In this document: positions 54,801-64,000 of the stretch, piece by piece
Layout: each line of letters begins with the position of its first letter
Position numbering within the stretch: the first letter of the stretch is position 1
Assembly: GCF_000516985.1 (NCBI RefSeq)
Contig: NW_006917092.1
Span: forward strand, 450,619 to 514,618
DNA: 64,000 bases
Source of the DNA: Pestalotiopsis fici W106-1
Taxonomy: Eukaryota; Ascomycota; Sordariomycetes; Amphisphaeriales; Sporocadaceae
Direction of reading: 5' to 3'
Made by a program: the position numbers and the translations under genes
The notes under the pieces: model-generated
Told to the model about the DNA's origin: nothing
Databases searched by the model: none
The model's input: only the letters and a program-made list of their open reading frames with translations

Positions 54801-56995
54801 GTAGGACGGCGCGATACGCAGGTCAAACTACGAGGATTACGGATCGAGCTGGGCGAGATCGAGAACCGGCTGACGCAAGGAGGGTTGGTGGCAGCTGCTC
54901 TGGCCTTCCTCCCTCCGACGGGCCCGGCCGCAAGGCGCATCGTGGCCGTTGTCAGCCAGGCCAAGTCTGACTTGGACCAGGCCGCGGCAGCAACGCCAAC
55001 TGCACAGGGACAAACAGACTTCATCGCCTATAGGCCGCGTGGCAGCTCAGACGAGCTCATATCCAGGCTCAAGCAGCGTTTGCTCTCAACAGTGCCCGAC
55101 TATATGGTTCCGTCCGTATGGATCGTGCTGGAGAGGATGCCGCTTCTCATATCAGGAAAGATCGACCGCAAGAGGCTGAAGTTGTGGGTGCAAGAAATGA
55201 GTACCAAAACCTACAATGACGTAGCTGGCAGCGACCAAGACAATGCAGATGGTGCTGCGGTGGTTCCAGGGTCTCTCGCCGACCAGCTACGACAGCTCTG
55301 GGCCGGTGTTCTTCCACTTTCGGCCGACGATATAACCATGAGCACTTCCTTCTTTGCCGCTGGAGGTGACTCTATAGCTGCTATTCAGATCATATCACAG
55401 GCCAGAAGGACCCTGCCCGACCTGCGTATTTCGGCACGCGCCATCATCAACGCCAAGACGCTCGGAAATCTAGTGACACTGCTCGAGGATGAAGAGCACC
55501 GAAAGCGAGAGCAGCAGCAACAAGAGGACAAGACAGCCTCGATCTCCATCCAAAGGCTCGCCCCAGGATCGGGATTAGCATTGCTCGCGCCGTACCAGTC
55601 GCTCGTTGCATCACGTCTAGCAGCCAAGCCCACGACTGTCAGCATTCAGATCGAAGATGCCTACGCGCTTTCTGCCTTCCAGCGCGAAGTCGTCCGCGCG
55701 CGCGATACCAATCCTGCGGTCCTGCTTATGTCATGGCGCATGGAGCTCTGGTCCCTCACTCATGAAACGCTCTCCCTGCCGCGCCTGGTATCCGCCTGGC
55801 GGAGCGTCGTGGCCCGGTTTCCAGTACTGCGCTCCATTTTTCTCAAGGATTCCCCAAAGCGCCTAGGCCTTCCAGTTATGCAAATACTTTTGAGTGCAGA
55901 TGCCGCCGCCGATGCTGCAGTGCTCGTGTCGGAAGCGTCAGCTGGAGATTCAGAACCGGTGTTTGACGACTTGGTCGTGCCACCTGTGGACGATTCATTT
56001 CTCCCGCATCGCGCACATGTGATTCGGCACGGGGAAAGGACATACATGCACGTCGAGATGGATCATCTCCTCATCGACGGGTGGTCGCTGGGGTTAATCA
56101 AGAAGGCGCTGCTGGAGGCCTATGAAACCGAAAGCGCTTACAGCGGTGTCACCAGCTCGTACAAGGCATTCGTTGCCGCTCAAACTGCCCCGGAGCGCGT
56201 GCTCGCCGACGATGGATATTGGTCACGCCTGCTACACGACTTGTCGCCGTCCTTGTTGTCAACCGCACTTCCCGAGCCTGACCCAGCCTCACGGCAGCAC
56301 AAGCGTCTGAGGAAGACCCTCATCCCTCTCCCTTCGATCTCGGCCGCGAGCCTCATCCCTTACGGCGCCGCTCATGGCATCACGCCGGCTTCCTTGTTCT
56401 CCGCAGCATGGGCGCAGACGCTGTCACATTTTACCGGGCTGGGTGATGTTGCGTACGAATTCATCGTCAGCGGCCGGGACGAAGATATTGGTGACAACCT
56501 CGGCACCTCCGCGTGGGACCTTGTAGGGTGCTGCATCAACGTGCTGGTGCATCGAGTGCGGGTGGATACGGACCTGGCTGGTTTGGCGTCGAGAATCCAG
56601 GAGGCAAGCGACGAGGGAGTGCGCCGGCAGTCATCCAACGTTCGTGAAGTCGCTCAAAAAGTGACCTCTGCGAAACTGTTTGACACGGCCATCAATTTCC
56701 AGCGACGGCCGGCCGCGGTAGAGAATGAGACGCACACGCTGAGGGTAGACGACGACTTGAAGCGAAGTGTGGATCCGTGGCATGTAAGTCTGCACTGCCA
56801 ATCGGCTTGTTTGATCAAGCGAACCTAATGCGCTAACCGTGTGAACAGTTTGACGTTCTCGTCAGGGTGCTGGATATCACCGACGACAACACCTTCCGGC
56901 TATCGTTGGAATTTTTCGAACAGGACTACAGCCCAGAAGCTATGCAGAAAGTAGGAGAGCATTGGTGGCAGATGGTTCAGAACCTGACCGTCTAA
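51809..56995 (+). CDS. Nonribosomal peptide synthetase, domain order T-C-A-T-C
   Basis: Core peptide synthetase, 1689 residues. Exons 51809-51871, 51924-56783 and 56849-56995. The short first exon is inferred from TACTAAC plus CAG just before the conserved frame and a GTAGGT donor. T1 serine is in FFEVGGDSITAQHL at about 71. C1 has ASHALCDGHSV at about 271. The A domain (about 600-1110) has LLFTSGSTGKPKGILMPH, FDLSVAEFF, CAYGPSETAVW, YRSGDLARYNPDG, LRGLRIELGEIE and LISGKIDRKRL. T2 serine is in FFAAGGDSIAAIQII at about 1171. C2 has MDHLLIDGWSLG at about 1401. Both C domains keep the catalytic His and DG but lost the first His. A by-eye specificity reading of the A domain is D, L, A, V, I, S, A, V, W, which I cannot match to a substrate. 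T1 has no cognate A domain and must be loaded in trans; there is no thioesterase or reductase, so C2 probably releases the product. Confidence 0.93.
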
Positions 56996-59267
56996 GAACA
57001 ATCTTTGGGGATAGGGAGAGAGGTCGTGAGGAGGTACCATGTAGATAGACTTGAGCGGCCCTGAAAATGAGGATACCACTATAAAGGCCCCTTTGGTTCG
57101 TACAACCTTATCCGACTCGTATCTCTGATGCTTGTCAACACTCCTCGTTGTTGCTAGAGCCTCCATTAGCAACAGAGCTTGGACTTTCTGGACGGAGTGA
57201 TGGTGATGGCGGGCATACCAGGCTACGTGTTTGCGATGCTCAAATTGGGGTCATCGTACATAGTCGAATCTTGCATCACTTTCACATAGGTAGCCACCCA
57301 CCTCAAGGCAGTCTGCGTACACTGCCACAACGACAATCCTTCTATATGTGTGTGAATGCTCCTGGATACAATTGCACAGCCATGAGGCTTGGCAGTAGAC
57401 TTGGCAGCCGATTAGCAGGCCACAATGGCGTCTTTTCGAGCATGGTCTCTTTTACTCCAATCATGTCTAGGCACTCGCATTTGCTTCAAATCAAGGAGAT
57501 TAGTGTAAGCCCGTCCGCTCCCAGAAAATACCCCGTCTTGGTTAAAGCTTTTGGTCGTAGGTGTTTCTGAATGCGCTAGTTCATCTTTGACCATGTGAGA
57601 AGGAAAAGCATAACGTGTGTGGGATACCTGCAGTCAGTAAAAGAATAAAACTTCCTATGAAATTGGGGATACTGTCTTCGGGGTCAAAATTATCAGAAAA
57701 CATCATCTGATTGTCATGTTGTCGCACTGACGTAGTCAATACCCACTGCAGATGACCTGCTTACCTAGGTACATATATCGTTCGCTCTTCAGGACCTCTC
57801 TTTTGTAGATTAGAGATCAACTTAGACATCTTTCAATGCTTCCTCGATCATCTCGTCTTCAGTTTCACCTTTGCACATTGGCTCAGGGTGAGACATTATT
57901 TCATTCCATCAAGATTAGTATATAATACATATATCATCGCACCAAACTACTGCGCCAAGTTGCCTGTGGTGTTGCACGATATATCACTCTGGACTAGCCT
58001 GACCTAGGTGTGCAGCTCCTCCTTTTGCGATACGGCTCAGAGGTACATCGCAATATATGGATACTTTCCAAACACAGGTGTACTATATCATTCTTGCGCC
58101 GCATCATCCCTTCAGCCGAGAGCCGACTCTGCGTTTCCCACGACTGAAAAGCAGGATCTGGAGCCTTACCGCCCCTCATTCCGTGTTTTTGTACAAGCTT
58201 GTGGTGGAATCAACGTAGCACAAGCAGGGCGTTGAATGCCGCAGCGCGAATGCGGAGCAATGGTCAAGATGCGGCACAGCAATTACATCGAAACACAAAA
58301 AGCAAAATAAAAATAAATCCTAGTTGATCCTTCAAGCAAGGCTTTCAAGTCACATTTGAGGTCCAGATCTCCTGGGCGGTGCCGACTGCTAGAATAGCAA
58401 CAAGGCCCCAAACCATTCGGGCGTCATCGGTCTTTTATCCCGAAACGTATATACCAATAGCCTGAGCATTTAGAGTTTTAGGTGAGCTGTATATAGGTGC
58501 CAAAAACTCTAGGATAAGTCTTTTGCTACGGAACAGCGGTATTTGGTGGATCATATAATGCAGCCTTGCATTGATTTGATATTGGTCTCCTGATCGCCAT
58601 GCAAGACCCGGGGACTACAACCGGATACGGATGGCTGGAGAAATCCTAATAATTCAATGACCAATAAGGTCAGCTTGGCTAACTCCCTGTACCGTGTATA
58701 AATGTATGGGGTTCCCAGGGATTAGGCTGGGTCCACCCAAATACTTTGTAAGCCTGTACCTTGTCGTTGAACCAGACTCAACATGGTGTTCAGTAGTGGA
58801 AAGGCATCAACGCTTGTGCATTCAGATTATCCCAGTTAGAATCAAGATGATCTCAGTGGTCTCGTAGAGTTTGGGGGGGGGCATCTTGTGTGCTGATACC
58901 CTTACACGTATAGTGCAACGTCGACTTCTAGTTCGACACTGATTGGGTCGCTTGCAGGTGATATTGTGCCGTGAGATTACAGCTAATAAGTATCAGAGCC
59001 TTGCGGCTTACCCTGGGCGCACATTAGATTAGAACCTGTTATTTTTGAACGCTGAAGGCCAAGTTTTATTATAAGAAACGGATGTAAACTAGCGAGCATG
59101 CCCTATTTTCAATTGTGGTCCTTTCTTTTAGTATACCTAGGGAAATAGCTTCCACCGTATCAAGATTTTATTAGTTTCGTCCTTCTTTTCTTCGAAAGAC
59201 CTTGATTCTCACTGTGGTTACTTCTTGTTTTTTTTGCTTTTGGCTTTTTCGTTATCAATTATATTCG
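56996..59267. other. Gene-poor interval at right side of the cluster, 2.3 kb
   Basis: Only short ORFs with no motifs. It contains the NRPS 3' UTR, a G run near 58874 and the promoter of the next gene. No methyltransferase, P450 or transporter is visible, so the cluster appears to end with the NRPS. Confidence 0.45.
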
Positions 59268-60243
59268 ATGTCGAATCTTGGACCTCTTACAACAACATAC
59301 TCGGCGAGTGGGTCGAATTGCAATTCTATCATCCATTTGAATAATGCTTTAGCATACGGGACAACGAATGCCAGTGCATCTTCATGTTTTCCTACTAGTT
59401 TTATCCCTTACGATGGCTATTACTACTCACCTGGGATTTGCCCATCGGGTTATACTTACGCGTGCTTCGCTGGACTCGGTGATAGTGGCACGGCAGCCAC
59501 ATGCTGTCCGTCGTAAGTAATATTCGCAGATTTTTCTTTCATGGTTAACTATTTTTCTTTTTGTTTTTTTTTTCTTCAATTTTATAAACAAACACTTGTG
59601 TGCTAATATTTTTTTAATATACAATAGTTCCTATACTTGCCAAACTGGCCGGGCGGGCACTGATCCTGCTGCTTGCGCGTCGGTTATGCTTACTGATAGC
59701 TCCTTCACTATTAGTGAGTACATCGAAACAGGTCCGACGACTCGGTCCGCGAAAGTAACGATGTTCTTCACCGCTGGCAATCATGTATATGCGGGCGGTG
59801 TTGTTGTGCGCCGGTCTGGTAATGATCCAACGTGGACTGAGACGGGTCCTACAACAACAAGAACAAGCGGCAGTCTGAGCGACCCGACTCAAACCGGGGG
59901 GAGCAACAAAACCGATCCAGACACTTCTGGACTAAGCACGGGCGCCAAGGCGGGCATTGGCGTGGGTGTGGCCGTAGGGGCTCTCGTCTTCATCGGGTCT
60001 TGCATCGCTGCATACTTGATCGGTAAGCGCAAGAGACAGGCGGCGCGCGCCGAGGCATACCAGGCGCCGCCACAGTTTGCAGAGCACGATATACATCCTG
60101 CAGACCATGGAGGCTGGAATGAAGGCGCGAGATTGCAGGAAATGCCGCCAGCGGAGCTAGAGGAGCAGCGGAAACATGTAGAACTGGGTGGGCTTATGGC
60201 CTATGAGATGGCAGCGCCAGATGAACACGTAGCAAGAGTATAA
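59268..60243 (+). CDS. Single-pass membrane protein with Cys-rich ectodomain
   Basis: Fungal surface or endomembrane protein, 286 residues, exons 59268-59512 and 59628-60243. It starts MSNLGPLTTTYSASGS. A Cys-rich region follows: SCFPTSFIPYDGYYYSPGIC, PSGYTYACFAGLGDS and TCCPSSYTCQ. A Thr/Ser-rich stalk (TWTETGPTTTRTSG) leads to one membrane helix, AGIGVGVAVGALVFIGSCIA at about 190-215. The stop-transfer GKRKRQAAR and a cytosolic tail of about 70 residues come after it. No classic signal peptide is visible, yet members of this lineage-rich family often start this way. The layout is that of putative wall- or stress-sensor-like proteins; function unknown. Confidence 0.8.
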
Positions 60244-60934
60244 ATGGATCGAGAAGCAAGGCATCAGATGATGGCCACTACTAGACGTCTTAGTCAGGAA
60301 AGTTTTTTTGGACGGAGAGATCGTACTCGCCCTCATCAGAAAACATGCTACGCTCCACTGGAAAATAAGGTTAATTCTGCCAACAAGCAACAAACATAAT
60401 TGAGTACCTAGTGGTTGGGGTCCACAACGCCTGTACGGCACTTTGCAACCCACAGAACAGCCCGTCAAGATACCAAAAAACCCTTAATATCTCAAGTCCT
60501 ATCACAGCCTTGCCTATGACAAGGAGGTAAGCTTGTGCACCCCCTGTATGAAAGCTACATATGTGAAATGGCCCCTCCCAGGATCGGTACGTATACATAG
60601 TATGAACTGGTTCCGTACTAGGTTAGATGACCCGTATTGACTTGAGAACGAGTGCTGATTGGACTGGCAAATATCAAATCCAACTAGCGCACAAAAGTTT
60701 CCCTGTCCCATGGTTACATTGCATACATACATACCCACCCACGACGTCGGTGCCGTACATATTGTGGCGCCTCAAGCCCACGAAAGATGCCATTATAAAT
60801 GACATGAACTCAGGGTCTATCTACTTCTTGATATATCACTAAGCAGACCTGCCAAATTACGAAACATTGGCTCGCAAAAGATACCTAGCCGTGAGACATT
60901 GCGTTATGAACTGCGCGCCGGCGTGTTTGTAAGT
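60244..60934. other. Spacer upstream of the second Clr5 gene
   Basis: About 690 bp with short ORFs only; presumed promoter of the Clr5 gene. Confidence 0.35.
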
Positions 60935-62512
60935 ATGGCAGAGCAGTCGGACCACCTAGATGTAGGCACAGCCCCACCAGACTGGGAGCGCCACCGGGCA
61001 CGCATCACACGTCTTTATGCCCTGCACACGCTATCAGACGTGATGCAAATCATGCGTGAGGAGCAGCATTTTACAGCCAGGTAAGGAAATGGTGTTTGTT
61101 CCACCATGACTCAGCCGCCTTGAACGTTTGCTCACCGTACATTTGGTGTTAGTCAAATGATGTACAAGAAATATATTCGCAAATGGGGTATTCGGAAAAA
61201 CCTACGATCCATTCATGTCGTCGACATTCTTCGAAAGGATCCCAATATCGGGTTCAATGAAGTTTCGACTCGGTATACAGGGCTGGTCGATGCAAAAAGG
61301 GTCCAAGTCTATTTGCACCGTCTTTCCGAAAAGCGGCGACAGCAGATTGAAATCGAAGCGGTAGCTCATGGTGATGGCGGGCACTTGACTGGGCGCTTGA
61401 CACCGTCACTCAACGTCGTCACATTCACGACGACAGCCCCCGAACGGTACCTGCACCATGTACAAGACTATATTAGGGGAACATTTACATCCGGAACGTG
61501 GTCCAAGCTGTGGGCGCCGAATTCGACCTCGTATGCGAGGAATTTTTACCTAATCGATTTGGCGATAACGGCAAAAAATGCCTTCATTCACGGCTATAGT
61601 AGCGAAGCCTTCGGCATCATCCATCTTGCCTTCAGTCAGCTTGGGCCCTGTATGAGATCCGATACAGTCGACATGCTGGCTTGCATCCATTGGGTGGGCT
61701 TGATCTATTACAGCTTCAGCCCAGAGACTGCCGGTTCTTGGTTCAAGTACAGTATTGGTTTGTCCAGAATCATCTATGCCTCGGGCCACTATCCGCAGTA
61801 TCAGACGGCTTGGATCGAGCAACTGGGCGAGATCGAAATAGAGCAGTGGATCCATGTGTCAGTGCGAGCAATCGAGTTCAACATGCGCAACTTGTGCAAG
61901 CATCTCATCAATGATGGAAGACCAAAGTCAGACTTTGTTCCATTGACAGCAATGCTGATATCGCGTACTCGTGGGATGGGAGCGGCCGTCATTCCGCCGG
62001 CCGATTTTGCCAATGTAGGACGCCTGACGTGGGAGGGGTTTGGTTGCGTAGACCTCGAGGACTCCTGGACCAAGTTTGCGCTCGCCGGCGTCCTCTTCGA
62101 CGAGGGAAAATACAGCAAAGCAAAAGGAATCGCCGAGGATATTTTGAAAATGAACAAGGCCGACAATCGTCAAGTGGTAGGGCTTTGCTTCCGGATCCTG
62201 TTTTTAATTGCCATGAAGACCGGAAACATGGACGACGCCATGTTCTGGGCCAGAGAGTCTACCTCATTTTGGACAACTCATCTAGACGCCGAGAATGAGC
62301 TGACGATCGATGCAATTTATGACATGCAGGAGCTGCTGCGCAGCAGAGGTGACGTCGGTGCAGCAAGAGACTGTCAAAAGCATATCAGCACTATGTTGAA
62401 CCGAAGATGCGAGCGCATACAGCGGGAAATTCACGGTTACGATGTTTCGAGCAGCTCCTCTGAGATGCTAGCCAGCAGTAACATTGTCGGAATGTGGATA
62501 ACTTGCAGATGA
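60935..62512 (+). CDS. Clr5-domain protein, putative regulator
   Basis: Putative DNA-binding protein, 501 residues, exons 60935-61080 and 61153-62512. The Clr5 domain is split by the intron, as in the gene at 26.9 kb: DWERHRARITRLYALHTLSD, VMQIMREEQHFTA, then SQMMYKKYIRKWGIRKNLRS. The rest is mostly helical: RYLHHVQDYIRGTFTSGTWS, then YSSEAFGIIHLAFSQLG, LAGVLFDEGKYSKAKGIAED and AMKTGNMDDAMFWARESTSF. These again look like degenerate TPR-type pairs. The ATG at 60935 is the first in frame; the open frame before it has none. Convergent with the O-methyltransferase at the right edge. Targets unknown; proteins of this class are frequent near accessory genes. Confidence 0.8.
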
Positions 62513-62718
62513 ACCAGGTTCTAGGTATTGGCGGGGCGGATTGACGTGATTCAACTATTGAGAGGAGATGATATGATTACATCGTGATTAACTTCCATCT
62601 CTTCCCGATCCAGTAAACAACTCATGGAGCCTGCGCAGCATTGTCCGATTTCTTGGTGGAACCGACCGTGTGATTCGCGATCAGAGGATGGTGTTCACTA
62701 TTTAGAGTAAAGTTCCTC

Positions 62719-64000
62719 TTATCCCTCCCAGATCACCTCAATGACAGCCAAAGCTGACCTAGGAGGCGTGTTGATCGAGACAACTTTGAACCTGGCATCA
62801 GCTTTGGCAAAGAGTCCATACCAGTCCTCTTTGCTACGGTCTTGAGCATTGAAGATCATCTTCATGATCAAGTCTGATCCCCTATTCTGTTTATTAGCCC
62901 GTAGTTATCAATTCTTTGTGCCAAAGAGTATGACTTACCAAGCAATCTGGTTCTTTACCAATCTCGATGCATCAGGCTCAGGGAGACAGGCCTCATTCAC
63001 AAATAGTCTGGCGCCAGGTTTCAAGGCTGGGATTTGGTTCCTCAGCATGCGCACTGCGTACTTGTCTGACCAATTATGAAAGATATTGCGGAATATGTAG
63101 ACGTCCGCATCCTTCACCGCTTGCTCCTCAAAGAAATCGTACGCGCCAAAACTCAAGCGTCCTCGTAACGCCTCTGGCACTTCGGTTCCCTCCACCACTT
63201 CCGGTCTGTCGAGGGAAATAGCCTCCTGGATTCCATCAAATCTCTGCAAGAGCGCCATGCACAACCTGCCCTCGGAGCCGCCAATGTCCACGACCTTCCG
63301 CGGACATGACTCGGGGCTTTTATCCCACCCGCAGCCCTCGACGAAATGCCGAACATCGTGGCTAGGTATCTTACTTGCAAGCGACATGGCACTGGCCACC
63401 ATAGACACCCTCTCCGGGTCCCCCGAAATGGCCGAGTAGTAATCCGTTCTGACGGCTGCTGCCCCCTCGTCGTCCCCTTGCTTTGGTGCAAACGTCCCCA
63501 GGAGAGCGGCCACGCCTGCCGCATCACCCGGCTCCTCCGACCCCGGATAACGCTGCAGCGTGTCGGCCAGCACCAGCCCCGCAGACGCTTGTTCCTGGAG
63601 CAGCATGCCCAGCATGTCGTGCGCGGGCGGCGTCGCGGCCAGGAACGCCGACGGAGCATTGTGGCGCACCATGCCCTTTTCGGGCTCGTCAAACAGGCGC
63701 AGCGACGTGGCCATGCGGAGGTAGCGGCGCAGGTCCGCCTCGGGCAATCCACAGCGTTCCGCGAGCTGGGAGTGCGATATAGTCTCGTTTGGGCCGAGGT
63801 GTTGTGCGATGCGGAAGCGGTAGATGCCGTGCAGTGTTGCATTGATGGCGGGCTTGGAAGAGATTTCTTTTTAGTGATAGATCGCCATGACTTGGGAAAT
63901 GCCGTTGAAGCAAGAGTTACACCAGGGAATCATGGTAACAACGAGATCAAAAGTATTGATAAGATATGCACGTACCACGGGAAGCATGGACGAAAAGAGA
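62719..64000 (-). CDS. O-methyltransferase (COMT-type), 5' end beyond the window
   Basis: SAM-dependent O-methyltransferase of the kind found in secondary metabolism. Main exon 63852-62939, last exon 62881-62719, and a probable further exon piece 64000-63976 ending at a GTACGT donor (least certain). Dimerisation/winged-helix part: ATLHGIYRFRIAQHLGPN, SHSQLAERCGLPEADLRRYL, then FLAATPPAHDMLGMLLQEQ. Catalytic part: KVVDIGGSEGRLCMALLQRF (SAM loop), ISLDRPEVVEGTEV, AYDFFEEQAVKDADVYIFRN, FHNWSDKYAVRMLRNQIPAL (with the active-site His), GSDLIMKMIFNAQDRSKEDW and VIEVIWEG-stop. No lesion seen, unlike the relative at 21-22 kb. The N-terminal portion and start codon are not visible. Confidence 0.88.

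Noticed and set aside
56996..59267. Search for extra cluster genes (P450, thioesterase, methyltransferase) right of the NRPS
   Set aside because: Only short motif-free ORFs are present; no cluster gene can be supported there.
1..64000. CRISPR arrays, rRNA, tRNA genes and complete transposons
   Set aside because: No regular repeat-spacer pattern, no convincing tRNA arms and no transposase or reverse transcriptase ORF was recognised by eye; a tRNAscan/Infernal run could still find a small RNA.

Overview
The window looks like nuclear DNA of a filamentous ascomycete (Pezizomycotina; a Sordariomycete is my guess, not proven). Most genes carry short introns with GT..AG ends and CTAAC or TACTAAC branch sites. 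The gene content is typical of moulds: Zn2Cys6 and Clr5 regulators, modular NRPS enzymes, RAX1, AIM11 and CMS1 homologues. I reconstructed exon structures by eye from reading frame, splice signals and family motifs. Every multi-exon model given exact coordinates adds up to a whole number of codons.

Left part (1 to about 17 kb) is mainly housekeeping. It holds the 5' end of cytosolic aspartyl-tRNA synthetase, divergent from the ribosome-biogenesis factor CMS1; a seven-exon Fe(II)/2-oxoglutarate dioxygenase that appears to need a one-nucleotide exon; two unrecognised proteins; AIM11; pantothenate kinase; and a RAX1-like RGS membrane protein. Long gene-poor gaps separate some of these.

Middle part (about 19.5 to 34.4 kb) is mixed. 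It has a DUF1348 (NTF2/SnoaL-like) protein, an O-methyltransferase pseudogene with two lesions, a decayed TPR/ankyrin remnant, an 809-residue AAA ATPase, a Clr5-domain protein with a long helical-repeat region, a 3.7-kb gap, and an Old Yellow Enzyme-type flavin oxidoreductase.

The most interesting region is a compact secondary-metabolite gene cluster at about 35 to 57 kb, possibly starting with the flavin oxidoreductase at 32.85 kb. In order: MFS exporter (+), NRPS-like A-T-C protein whose A domain looks like a CoA ligase (-), alpha/beta hydrolase (+), Zn2Cys6 regulator (-) between two AT-rich islands, zinc alcohol dehydrogenase (-), methyltransferase of the AusD/Trt5 type (+), stand-alone acyl/aryl-CoA ligase (-), and an NRPS with the unusual order T-C-A-T-C (+). 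The NRPS has no adenylation domain for its first carrier domain, so that domain must be loaded in trans; the neighbouring ligase or the A-T-C enzyme are the candidates. A working model is an acylated amino-acid core that is further acylated, methylated and oxidised, then exported. No polyketide synthase or terpene cyclase is present.

Right part (57 to 64 kb) has a 2.3-kb gap, a single-pass membrane protein with a Cys-rich ectodomain, a second Clr5-domain gene, and an O-methyltransferase that runs to the window edge.
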